NCBI GenBank assembly: GCA_018894105.1
Contig: CM032123.1
Location: 24,095,744-24,159,743 of the forward strand
Length of the DNA: 64,000 bases
Direction of reading: 5' to 3'
From: Jacaranda mimosifolia
Lineage: Eukaryota; Streptophyta; Magnoliopsida; Lamiales; Bignoniaceae
Shown: in pieces, positions 1 through 10,636 of the stretch
Position numbering within the stretch: the stretch's first letter is position 1
Layout: every line of letters starts with the position of its first letter
Position numbers and translations under genes: made by a program
Notes under the pieces: generated by a model
Told to the model about the DNA's origin: nothing
The model's input: the letters and a program-made list of their open reading frames with translations, nothing else
Databases searched by the model: none

Positions 1-491
1 AGGTTACCATGGATCCTCAGGTCAAAGGACTAATAACATGCAGTAGTGTAAGCTGGAGAACTTGGTACTACCGACTTGCCACTACGACTATCTAGTGGAT
101 TCTCCAGTGGGCCTTCAGTACCTTGTTCTCTAACAAGCACCCACTGACATGCACCGATATCTCATGTGGCTGCTCATGGAATGGAACAATATCCAACTCT
201 TGGATTTATGTATTGTTAGTACAAGTCTATCCAGATCTTAGATGCCCTATCTCATAAGATCCTATGACTTGGAAGATTTAAGATCACGACTGTGTGAGAC
301 TTATTCCATGGTCATCGAACCAAGTCCCATAATCAAGAATGATCTAAGGGCTTCATCCAAATGCAACTAAAGTAATAATGAGCATAAGATGAAGATGGCC
401 ATATAAAGAATATCATTCAATCAAGATTGTTTCACAAGAAAATAGCTTTTATAAGGCCAATTTTATTGGCTTGTTGGGTACTATTCCAACA
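1..491 (-). repeat. Ty1/copia LTR fragment, truncated by window edge
   Basis: This is the first part (U3 side) of an LTR of the dominant copia family, read on the minus strand. Its terminal TGTTGGAA appears as TTCCAACA ending at 491. The text matches other minus-strand LTRs in the window, such as 3250-3778 and 20150-20626, including the ATGGATCCTCAGGTCAAAGG segment. The rest of the LTR lies left of the window, so a solo LTR cannot be told from part of an element. It abuts protease sequence of gypsy element J1 at 492, which suggests insertion into J1. Confidence 0.85.
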
Positions 492-685
492 AGGTCTACT
501 TTGAACTTATTTTAGTAGTGATTTCAACTTATCATATGAAGATAAAGTTCCCAAAGTTGAGTGGGAGAGGTGAAACTATTGGTGACCAACACTCTACCAA
601 CGAGTGCTATGATAGTATCATGAAGAAACTAAAGGCTTCTACAGCCAAACCAAATCATGCAAAAGAAGGTCCAGACAACAAGTAG
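492..685 (+). pseudogene. gypsy protease C-terminus / protease-RT linker remnant
   Basis: One frame (515-685) reads VVISTYHMKIKFP followed by a GRGETIGDQ...ECY motif. This matches the region after retropepsin in Tat-type gypsy polyproteins, where the family pattern is roughly V.ST.H..MKFPT..G.GE..GDQ..ARECY. A frameshifted RSTLNLF just upstream corresponds to the GRPTLN.L motif at the end of the protease. The frame ends at a stop at 683-685, and no reverse transcriptase follows before the repeats begin. It is a fragment with no intact start and is non-functional. Confidence 0.6.
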
Positions 686-1149
686 AGAGATAAGGGTAAA
701 AGCATAGTCTATGATATCAACGTCATCATGACACTTATATCGGCAACCATTCCCAACATGATTGAGCACGTTGTCAGTGATGCTACAAGTTTTTTCCTTT
801 TTCTTAGTGAGATTATGGTAGTAGTTAGGAGTATTTCTTTTAAGTATTGAAGTATTGCTTTCATTTAGTTTGGAGTCATTTCAAGGAACACCAAAGAAAG
901 CCAACCTATTTTAGGAAATGCATCTTTCTTTTCTATCTCCTTTTCTAATTTTCTGTCTCCTTTCTCTAGTTATCTTAATTATCTTTCTTTTCTTTTCTTT
1001 CTTTTCTTCTTTTCTAATTACTTTAATTAACTACCTTTCACTCTATCTCCTATTTATGATTGAGTTTTAACTTATGCAAAATAGCACTTCATGTGTTAAA
1101 GACCCTAGGGCATGCATCTCAATCAATGCATCATAACATACTTAAATCA

Positions 1150-1520
1150 ACACCAATACATTATAACTCCCCTAAAGCACCATGTGGCCTTAAGTCTACT
1201 ACAAGACTCCCCAGGTGGGGCATATGGCAAAGACCACTACAAGACCTCCCAAGTAAGGTGGATGGCAAAAGACAACTATAAGACCCCCTAAGTAGGTAGG
1301 TGGCAAAAGACCACTATAAGACCTCCCCCCAAGCAGAGCACATGGCAAAAGTCTATTATAAGCCCCCTAAGGGATGTGTGGCTAACACATGAAAGCCTAT
1401 TATAAAGCCCTAAAGGTATGTGGCCAACTCATCAAAGCCCACTATTAGGGCCCCTAGGGCTACGTGGCCAACTCATCAAAACCCATTATAAAGCCCCCAT
1501 GTGGGGTGCGTGGCATGACA
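1150..1520 (+). repeat. degenerate tandem array, about 38-44 bp unit
   Basis: About nine imperfect units follow a pattern like TATAAGACCCCCTAAGT, then G-rich text, then GTGGCAAAAGACCAC. Later units change to TATAAAGCCC...ATGTGGCCAACTCATCAAAG. The array follows the gypsy protein remnant and lies where J2 has its 43-bp array. Tandem arrays in the non-coding part are common in Tat/Ogre-type gypsy elements. No coding potential is evident. Confidence 0.7.
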
Positions 1521-1576
1521 GTGAATATGCCTTCGCTCAAAATGGATGCACGAAGATGACTATGATTGCTCCGTCG

Positions 1577-3778
1577 TGAAAGAAAATGCAAGCCAATGAT
1601 CCAATTTAAAAAATTTAAAAACTTAAATCTAACTTGATTACACCTCCCCAAGGATCTAATCCATGCTACTAAATTGGATTTACATCAGAAAATTACCTAG
1701 AAAGAAAATTCCAACCAAAGAGATGAAGACTTGCTTGAACTCCTTCAATGCAGTCTCCCCTGGCGTAGCAGCTTGTGGACAACTTTTGCCCAACTAAAAC
1801 ACCTCGGACTCAGATGAAATTTGGATAGGAGATCACCAACACCTTGATGGACCTTCATTAGGAAAATCAGCCAAATGAGAAAATTGGAAGTCACTCCAGA
1901 AATGCCATCAAGTTTCTGCCAAACAGAGGATCTCCAAAAGGCTAGCAATCCAATTGTTTTGCCTCTAATGAAAAGATCCACACACCAATGGACAATCGGA
2001 ATCTCTTCTATATTAGTTGGAAAATAAAGGAGAGATATGAGAGGATGAAGGCCGATTTTGGAGGTAGGAGATGAAGAAAAATGTGAAGCTACACATGCAA
2101 AATTGAAGGGAAAAGGATAATCTAACAAATAGATTTAGATTACTTGTGTAATCCGTATGTAATGGTCGGCCAATCCTCTATATCTATCACACCATCCTTA
2201 ACGTTGGCTCTACTTGCTTGCCAACTTGTAGGCAAGTTGCATGTGAATCAAATGTGAAATTGAAATTCATTTGGAATCTTCATTTCATCTAATGAAATGT
2301 TATCCCAATAAATTTTAATGCGCTCCAAATTAACTCTTCATTTGAATTTTTCCTCCAAAATTAATTCTTCATTTTAATTAAATTAAACACTTCAATTTAA
2401 TTAATTAACCTTTGATTTAACTCTTAAGTTAATTAGCTTAACTCTTTAAGCTAGTCAATGTTAGCTCAACTCCTTGAGTTAACTTGACCAATTGATAGTC
2501 ATGTGGCACCAATTAAATTAATTCCTTAATTTAATTGGTCTAATTTAACTCCTTAAATTATTTAGATCAATATAACTATTAAATGGATCAAGCCAAAATG
2601 ACCAAAAATTTAGTCAACCATCTACCTCCAAAAAAATTGGTCAAGGTGGAATCTTTCTAACTCTTAGATAATTCATCTTTATCAAGTAGAATTTTCAATT
2701 GGCTTTTGTGTGTGACCCATTAAGTTCTATCATTAATTAGACATGGGCTCACAACTCTTGTAATTGCTAGGATATCATATATTCACATTAGTCTAAACTC
2801 CTTTAAACTAATGAATCAATTCAATTAATCTCATTTATTGAAGAGTACCCAATCTCCATGGTCGATGTCCAACTTCAAGCCTATGGAGCCCAACTAATTG
2901 ACCGAAATGAATGCTTTTGGAGAGCCGTTCTTGCTCTATGATTACAAAGCAAAATTGTCCTTCCACTCCTATCTCTCGAAAGAGGCCTAGGGCAAGATAT
3001 TTGTTGGCTCCTTAATAGCCTCGATACTATGTTTCTATTTCAATGTTCGATTTCTCCCTATGACTTCATCTTTGGAAAACTCATTTTTCAAGAATGCATA
3101 GGAGATGCACTCGCCCTTCACAACGACAAGGAGTCGGATCCCATCTTGGATCTCAAAAACCTCCATGTCCAAGTAGCTTATACCCAACCTCAACCCAAAA
3201 GACTCACTAAGTGGTCAAGAAAGAGTCAAAGTATAAGGACCTAAACACAAGGTTACCACGGATCCTTCAGTTAAAGGACTAATAATATGCACTAGCACAA
3301 GCTGGAGAACTTGCCACTACTGACTTGCCACTATGGCTATCTAGTGAATTCTCCGAGCGGGCCTTCAGTGAACTTGTTCTCTACGGTCTTCAGTGAACTT
3401 GTTCTCTACCAAGCACTCACTAACATACACCTATATCTCATACGATTTGCTCATGAAATGGAGCAGTATACAATGATTGGATTTACGCATCGTTAGTGCA
3501 AGTCTATCCGGATCTTAGATGCCTTGGCTCAAAAGATCCTATGACTTGGAAGATTTAAGATCACGACCGTGTTAGATTTGTTACATTATCACCACCTAGT
3601 GAAGTGACCAAGTCCCGTAGTCTTGTGTAATCTAAGGGCTTCAACCAAATACCAATGAAGTAATATAAGCATATGACGAAGATAGCTATGTATAATGAAT
3701 ATCATTCAATTAAGATTCTAGCGCAAGTGAAATAGTTTACATGCCAATCTAATTGGCATACAATGCATTATTCCAATA
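1577..3778 (-). repeat. 3' LTR of element B
   Basis: This LTR is 2202 bp. Read on the minus strand it begins TATTGGAATAATGC (family TGTTGGAAT) at 3778 and ends TTTTCTTTCA at 1577, matching the end of element C's LTRs. The TATA region near 2176-2190 is only half present. The inverted repeat normally found upstream of it has lost one arm, so promoter function is doubtful. It faces the 5' LTR of A head to head across 331 bp. Confidence 0.87.
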
Positions 3779-4109
3779 ATCTCTCACTTGCTCTAAAGTC
3801 AATTCCTTATAGCCCTGAAGCCCATTTTCTCAAGATGTCCTTCAAAGACCTTTTTCGATAGGAGTTTAGTTAGTGGACCTACTATATTCTCTTCAAAGGC
3901 AACTCTTTCCACTCAAATATCACCTCTACTAATGATCTCCTGAATCAAATGATATCACCACAAAATGTGCTTAGATTGTTGATGAGATCCTAGCTCCATA
4001 GCTTGTACAACTGTTCCATTGTTATCGCATAAGACAACTACAGACTCAGTAATGCTGGGCATTATATCAGACTCTTGGATGAAGTTTTTGATCCAAACAC
4101 CTTCATTTG
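3779..4109 (-). pseudogene. copia RNase H C-terminus and pol end of element B
   Basis: The minus strand reads GVWIKNFIQES, then a CDNNG motif, then a region equivalent to SKHIL..YHLI..II, VERVA..NI and KPLL. It ends at a stop (3793-3795) followed by the purine-rich AGAGCAAGTGAGAGAT just before the LTR. This is the conserved tail of Ty1/copia RNase H. It is severed from the rest of the domain by element A. Bases 4105-4109 (ATTTG) are one copy of A's target duplication. Internal stops mark it as dead. Confidence 0.82.
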
Positions 4110-5488
4110 TGTTGGAATAGTGCCTGGAAAGCCAATTAGATTGGCCTTGTAAAAACTATTTCCTTGTAAAATAATAATGATTAAATGATAATTTTTATAT
4201 GGCCACCTTCATCTTATGCTTTATATTACTTCACTTGCATTTGGATAAAGCCCATAGATCATACATGACTATAGGAGTTGGTCAGTTCACTAGGTGGTGA
4301 TCATGGAATAAGTCTTACACAGTCATGATCTTAAAATCTTCTATGTCGTTAGATCTTATGAGACGGTGCATCTAAGATTCGGATAGACTTACACTATCGA
4401 TGGATAAATCTAAGAGTTTGATATCGCTCCGTTCCATAAACAACTGTATAAGATATGGGTGCATGTTAATGAGTGCTTGTTAGAGAACAAGGCACTGAAT
4501 ACCCTTCGAAGAATCCCTAGATAGCCGTAGTGGCAAGTCAGTAGTGGTTAATTCTCCTGTTTATGCTAGTACATATTATTAGTCCTCTAACCTGAGGATC
4601 CATGGTAACCTTGTGTTCGGTCCTCATGCTTTAACTCTTCCTTGACCACTTAGTAGGTCTTTCAGGTTGAGATTGGGTATGAGCTACTTGGAATGGAGGT
4701 TTGTGAGATCTAAGAAGGAATTTGACTCCTTGCTTTTGTGAAGGGCGAGTGCATCTCCTATGTGTTCTATAATGATCGATTATAAGAAATCCTTGCGCAA
4801 GGTAGTGTGAAAACTTGAAAATTGAGTTTTCTGAAGGTGAGGTCACACAAGAGAATCGAACATTAAGAATAGAGATATAGTATCGAGGCTATTAGGGAGT
4901 CGATGAAAATCTTGCCCTAGGCTTCATTCCCTCCAAAACTCTTTCTCTCTCCACGCCTTACATCATGTATTGAGCTTTGCATTTCTTCTTTTTCTAAACC
5001 TGAAAATTGGTCTTTTCTACCCCATTTTCTCCTCTCTAACTCTAGCTTCTATTGAGGGGAAATTGGAAGATTGATTGGGGTATGGATCATATCAATAGAG
5101 GCAAGGCATTTGACTTGCTAAATTTTGAAGATCCACCTGTAGTATCTCCAGATTGGAGAATTTTTATGGAGCAATCCAGATGGGTTTTTGATCCAATTTT
5201 TTTCATAGTAGCTTTCTCAGTGTGTAAAGGTGTTCCATATTTAATTTGGTGATTTTTGGAGCAGTTTCATTAGGGCAAAGGTTGCCGCCTTTCTACTATG
5301 CTGATTCCAGATAATTTCTAGATCTGAGAGGGATACTTGATTTTCTCCTTGTTTTGAGCTACAAGAGGTACTTCTTTTTCCTTATCCAAATCTATAGCAT
5401 GTCTAGATCTCTGGTTTCTTGAGTAGCCTATTTATTTTCAAGCTTCTGAAGTTTTGATTTATGGATCCTAATGCTACTCTTACTTTCA
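4110..5488 (+). repeat. 5' LTR of element A, internally deleted
   Basis: It starts TGTTGGAATAGTGCC and ends CTTACTTTCA just before the primer-binding site. It is only 1379 bp against 2234 bp for the 3' LTR. The missing part corresponds to about 12162-13024 of the 3' LTR and joins GCCCTAGGC directly to TTCATTCCCTCC near 4921. The deletion removes the hairpin-rich U3, the upstream inverted repeat and the TATA box, so this copy should be unable to start a full-length transcript. Confidence 0.88.
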
Positions 5489-5490
5489 AA

Positions 5491-5502
5491 TAGTATCGGA
5501 GC
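5491..5502 (+). other. primer-binding site of element A (tRNA-iMet type)
   Basis: TAGTATCGGAGC lies two bases after the 5' LTR. The plant initiator tRNA-Met site in copia elements is TGGTATCAGAGC, and the family form here (copy C) is TGGTATCGGAG. A differs from the family form by one G-to-A change. Confidence 0.8.
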
Positions 5503-7473
5503 CTTTTTCATACTATGTTTTGGATTATTGTTTGATTGAATTATGTGATGAATTGATAACTATCACCAAATACTTGATCCGTGTAATGGATTGGAGTGTT
5601 TGGTTGATGATGCTTGTGGCTCTATTTTGATGAATTGAAAGCACACTTTTATGTGACTTAAATGTTGATTCATGTTTTAGTATGTTTCAATTCATAGTTA
5701 TTAATGTTGAATGTCGATTTAGCATTAATCAATGTTATATGATGATATAGCATGTTGATTTTTTATCAAAAGTATTTTGGTCATTTTTTGATCCAATGAG
5801 ATTTGAGTTTGATTGGAGGTTTTTGGAGAATTTGATTCTCACTTAAACTTGAATTTTTGAAGCACGATTGAGCACTTTAATTTTCAGTTTTAAAAGGAGT
5901 TTTAGATCCGAAAATTGATCCATAATGTGTGATTTAATGTCTACAAAGTGTTCTACAAATTTTGGTGCACAAAAGTTAACCTAAAAATAGGCTTGACTGG
6001 CCATTGATCCCAAAATAGGGGCTGCCGGCAGCAATGGTGCAAGATAGCCAGGCAGTGACCAAGAGCTACTGCCTAGTCACGCGCTAAGCTTGGCCAACAG
6101 TGCCCAATTTGGGATTGGACAGGTTTTGAGCTTTTTTTTGGTTCTTTGAGAGGCTAGAAATAGCATTAAATCGTGTGTTATGGATGCACAAGTGTTGTGT
6201 AGGCCCTCAAAATTATGTTTTACATTTTTAATTGCTTTTAAAATCTAGTCAAAGTTAATCTCCAATTTATGGCATAAATGTTATGCTTGTTGAATTATTT
6301 ATTTATAAGATAAGCATTTAATTGTTAGAATTAATTGTTAATTCTATATTTGTTTATTATTCATTTAATTGTTGAATGGTTGATGAATGAATGGGGATGA
6401 TCATAAGCCTTTAATATTGATTTTATTTGTTTCAAAGTTGTTGAAATGGGTTGTATTAAACTGAGGCTTGCATGCCTCTTAAATTCTACCTTCTAAATGT
6501 TATGAGAGTAGAATTACTAAGAGTGAGGATTTTCTATTCATGTAATTGTTACATGGAGCAATGGATACCTTTGGAGGCATGGAGACTTTTGAAGACCTAT
6601 GAATGCATAGGATAAACTCATGTAATAGCTAGATTTAATCCACACACCTAAAATCAACTAGGTGGTGCACCTATGGCTCTAAGTGCACCAGTTGGAAAGG
6701 CTCATGGTCATCCTACCCTAGAAGCATGCTAGGCGCATTTACTTATTTAGGCTTTTCATATCTTGTTGATTATGAGGTGCATGTTTAGAATATAGAAAAC
6801 CTAAATAAGAAGATAAAATGATGAGGTCTTTGCAAGAAAAAACCCTCAACTTAAAATGTTTAAGTGTTTTTTCTAATATTAAGTCAAAATGGATATAAAT
6901 TAAAAGAGTCTTAATTAATCCAAGCCTTCTACCAATTGCATGTGGCATGATGATGCTACTACCTTTGTATGATATACATTCGGTTACAAAGGTCATACTT
7001 AGGTGGAAAGCTGTGACCATATGCTTTGCATGAGATGCACTTTTGATTTAAGAACGCCCACACATTATACACTCGATTACGGGGGATGTTGTGGTGCCTT
7101 TCTTGAATTAAAGTTTGATTGGTAGGTTTGACTTAACACCGAGTAATGTAGAGGTCATCCATTAGGAGATCTACATTAAATGGCAAGGCAAAATATATCA
7201 AGAATTGCATGAGATGTAATTAGCAAATGTTTCTTACCTTTGGATTACTCGTGGATATACATCCGGTTACGAGGGTCCACTTGCAAGTCCTTGGGATCTT
7301 AATTCTCACTAGGAAATATGATTTTCCAAATTCTTCTAGGGGGTGAGGAGTTTGATAAAATAATGGGAGGTAAACATGCTTGAAAGACTGTAAAATATGT
7401 TTTTAATATTAAACTCAATCACATGCTTATACTCTTTTTCACCTCCTGTAGATTTTCAAAATCTTTAATCAAA
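5503..7473 (+). other. long untranslated leader of element A with hairpins
   Basis: About 1.97 kb separate the primer-binding site from the gag start, far longer than in most Ty1/copia elements. No extended reading frame is present. Hairpin motifs occur at 6656-6693 (TGGTGCAC/GTGCACCA core stem), 6967-6998 (GTATGA/TCATAC), 7058-7094 (CCACA/TGTGG) and 7251-7280 (GTGGA/TCCAC). The last three enclose a shared core resembling CACTCGGTTACGGGGG. The same motifs in the same order occur in the leaders of B, C and G, which suggests a conserved RNA structure. Confidence 0.75.
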
Positions 7474-8294
7474 ATGGCTAAGAATCCGCTTGCATCAATT
7501 TTGGAAATCGATAAACTCACTAGGCCAAAATTCAAAGATTAGTTAAGAAACCTTAAAATCATTCTTGACTCTGAAAAGAGGATTTACGTTCTTGATCAAA
7601 GTCCCGTGGACATACTTGTTGATGACACCATCGACGCACAACGTGCAATGTTCACAAAATTTGTAGATGATGATCTACAAGTGAGGTGTGTCATGATGCC
7701 ATCCATGTCCAATGAGCTCCAAAAGACTCATGATCACATGAAACATGCTCGAGAGATCTATGTACACTTGCAAGAGTTGTATGGTGTACAAAGTAGACAC
7801 AAAAGGTTCGCTTTGTCTAAGGAGCTCTTTAGGGCAAGGATGAGTGAAGGGTTCAATGTCTATGATCACAACCTCAAGATAATTGGATTCATCAAGAAGC
7901 TTGGATAGTTAGATGTGGTCATGGACAATGACCTTTACATGGATTTAACCCTACAGTCATTGCGACCATCATATGATCAATTCGTTATGAACTTCAATAT
8001 GTCCAAGTAAGATGTTATGATTAATGAATTAATCAATATGCTTGTGACTGACGAGACAACTATGAGAAACAAGAAGCCCCTTATGCTTGCATACTCCTCC
8101 AAGTCGAAGGGCCCTATGGGTTCTAGAAAGGGAGGTAAGAGAAAGAAAAGTTCTTCCTCGAAAGAGAAACAACCCGAGAAGAGTTTCGGGAGGCTGAAGC
8201 AGAAGGTTAAAATTGAAGCTAGTTATTTGTACTGTGGTGAAAAGGGGTAATGGAAAAGAAATTGCAAAGCTTACCTTGCAACCCTTGAGAAGGG
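7474..8294 (+). pseudogene. copia gag (capsid/nucleocapsid) of element A
   Basis: It starts MAKNPLASILE, the family gag start also seen at 17141 (B) and 57549 (G). Recognisable blocks include EKRIYVLDQSP, LQKTHDHMKHAREIY, the long open piece at 7606-7908, MNFNMSK and a basic GSRKGGKRKKSSSS stretch. The nucleocapsid zinc knuckle is destroyed: its first Cys is Tyr and its His codon is a stop (YLYCGEKG, stop, WKRNC). At least four in-frame stops are present. Gag would form the virus-like particle, but this copy cannot. Confidence 0.85.
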
Positions 8295-8917
8295 TATGTA
8301 TTTTATTAAAGTGCACATGATGATAAATTCTTCCTCATGGGTATTTGATACCACATGTGGTTCTCACCTTTGTAACTCATTACAGGGGATGGAAAGAAGA
8401 AAGGGTTTGTGTGAAGGGGATATGATCCTCCACCTAGGAAATTGAGCAAGAGTTACCGCCACTTTCCATGGCGTAATCAAGTTAAACATGGGGAATGCTT
8501 ACATTATACGTGATCCAGTTTATTATGTACCCCATCTTGTAAAGAATATTATTTCAATTCCCATTCTTGATAATGAAGGATTTTATTTTTCTATATTGAG
8601 TGGAAAGTTGAAGGCATTAAAGAATGTTTCTTTGATTGCTCAAGGTACATTAATAAATGGATTGTACATACTTGATTCTAAAACTTCACTAATGTACATT
8701 CAATCAAGTAAAAGAAAATTAGATATCCAAGAAGATGCCATTCTTTGGCATGCAAGACTTGGCCATATCTCTAAGAATAGTATGACCAAGTTAGAAGCTT
8801 TCAAAGCACTAAATGTTAGTGGCATTGAGAATCTTCATATTTATGAATCTTGTTTCAGGGGAAAAATGACCAAAGCTCGATTTGTAGGACAAATGAAACC
8901 ACAAGTCTTTTGGATTT
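8295..8917 (+). pseudogene. copia protease and pre-integrase (HHCC) region of A
   Basis: The protease active-site block reads WVFDTTCGSHLC. The family form here is DTACGSHLC, a DTA-type variant like Tnt1 rather than the usual D-S/T-G. A stop follows LGN at about 8444. The zinc-binding integrase N-terminus survives in the open piece 8488-8919, with WHARLGH supplying two His. The expected CxxC reads CFRGK after ESC, so the second Cys of the pair is ambiguous. The frame ends at a stop before the integrase core. Confidence 0.83.
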
Positions 8918-9640
8918 GATCCATACGAATGTTTGTGGACCACTAAGAGTTAGTAGGAGATGAGGCTATTCTTACTTCATCACCTTCACCAATGATAATA
9001 GTCAGTTCGGATATGTTTATCTTATGAAGTACAAGTCTGAGGCCTTTGAAAAGTTCAAAAAGTACAGGAATGAAGTAGAAAAGCGAAAAGAAGTTAGTAT
9101 TAAAGCTCTTCGATTGGATCGAGGGGGAGAATACTTGAGTACCGAATTCTTGGATTATCTAAAGGAGAATGGGATTCTCTCTCAATGCACTCCACCCGGC
9201 ATACCCTAACACGATGGAGTAGCTAAAAGGAGAAATCGAACCTTATTAGACATGGTACATTCCATGATGAGCTTTTTCGATGTGCCCATATCCTTTTGGG
9301 GACACGCCTTACAAGCGGCGGTGATGCTACTAAATATAGTACCATCTAAGTCGGTGCCAAAAACACCATATGAGATATGGCATGGCAAAGCACCCTCTTA
9401 CAATTATCTTAAAGTTTGGGGATCTCCTGCCTATGTGAGACGGACAGTAGGAGATAAGTTGGAGAGTAGATCTATCTTGTGTAAGTTTGTGAGATACCCT
9501 AGAGAGTCTTTGGGTTACTAGGAACAAAATGTGGTTGTTTCGAGGAACGTCTACTTTTTGGAAAAGCAATTTCTATTAGATAGAAATGGCATTATCGTTG
9601 AACTTGATGAAGTTCAAGACGATCAATAAATTCCACAGAC
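8918..9640 (+). pseudogene. copia integrase core of element A
   Basis: The first catalytic Asp is replaced: HTNVCG where the family has HTDVCG (codon AAT at 8928-8930). The second survives in LDRGGEYLS. The catalytic Glu is Lys (GVAKRRNRT, codon AAA at 9225-9227, against GVAERRNRT in C and F). Downstream blocks SKSVPKTPYEIWHGKAPSYNYLKVWG and the FVSRN/YFLEKQFL region match the integrase C-terminus. Two of three catalytic acids are lost and frameshifts are present. Element G carries the same two substitutions. Confidence 0.83.
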
Positions 9641-10636
9641 GATGGAAACAAATGAGCAACAAGAGCCCCACACACAACCTCTAAGAAGATTGGACTGAAT
9701 CAAAAAGAACCTAAAAGGTTCTGATTCCTTCATGAGACGGGCCAAACGGATGATGATCCGAAGACCTATAAGGAAGCTATGTCGAATATAGATTTAGGAT
9801 GTTGGCTAGAAACAATGAAATCCGAAATGGACTCCACGTACTCAAGCAAAGTATGAACTTTGGTAGATCCACAAAAGGGAATAGTTCCCATTGGTTGCAA
9901 GTGAATCTATAAGCAAAGGCTTGGAGTAGATGGAGAAATAGTGACTTTTAAGGCGCAACTAGTGGCAAAGGGTTACACTCAAAGACCCAATATCGATTTC
10001 ATGGAAACCTTTTCACCGATCACAATGCCTAAGTTCATTCGGATTCTACTTGCCACAGCTGCATATTATGACTATAAGATATGGCAAATGGATGTGAAAA
10101 TCGCTTTCCTCAATGGAGATATTGAAGAAGAAATTTATATAGAGCAACCACAAGGTTTTACATCTAAGGGGAGTGAGCAAAAGGTTTGTAAACTCCAGAG
10201 ATCCATTTACAGACTCAAACAAGTATCCCGAAGTTAGAATAAAAGTTTTGACAAAATAGTGAAATTGTTTGGCTTTGTCAAAATTATGTATTTACTATGT
10301 GTGTATAAGAAAGCTAGTGGGAGTAGTATACTGTTTATTGTGCTTTATGTCGATGACATCCTTCTTATTAGGAATGAGGTAGGAATGTTAGAGTGCACTA
10401 AAGCATGGTTATCTATACAATTCTCCATGAAGGATTTAGGATATGCATCCAACGTATTGGGAATACGTCTCTATAGGGATAGATCTAAAAGGATGCTGGG
10501 GCTTTCCCAAACCCCATACATTGACAAGATACTAAAGAGGTTGAGGATGAAAGAATCCAAGAAGAGATTTCTTCCCATGGGACATGGTATTCGTCTCTCC
10601 AACTCTATGGCCCCCAAGACAGAGGAAGAGAAATGA
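9641..10636 (+). pseudogene. copia reverse transcriptase of element A
   Basis: The blocks run in order: a decayed W(T)LVDP...GCKWIYK, the open piece 9941-10237 with FKAQLVAKGYTQRPNIDF and QMDVKIAFLNGDIEEEIYIEQP, then 10259-10636 with FIVLYVDDILLI. The YVDD catalytic motif at 10346-10357 is intact, as is the DVKIAFLNG motif carrying the other catalytic Asp. Stops split it at least three times (after SRS near 10236 and at 10634). RT would copy the element RNA into DNA inside the particle. Confidence 0.87.

Larger units (their letters stand above)
492..1576 (+). mobile_element. Ty3/gypsy (Tat/Ogre-like) remnant J1, left part
   Basis: This is a decayed gypsy-type segment bounded left by a copia LTR and right by the 3' LTR of copia element B. 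It holds a protease C-terminal remnant, a CT-rich stretch (about 944-1020) and a tandem array (about 1150-1520). The same order of protein remnant, tandem arrays and AACATCAAAG-containing sequence recurs in J2 (40968-46557). The two are therefore copies of one family. J1 continues right of element B at 20627. The Tat/Ogre label rests on motif resemblance only. Confidence 0.6.

Noticed and set aside
6739..7020. 93-codon minus-strand frame in A's leader
   Set aside because: It is not conserved in B, C or G and overlaps the hairpin motifs. Most likely chance.
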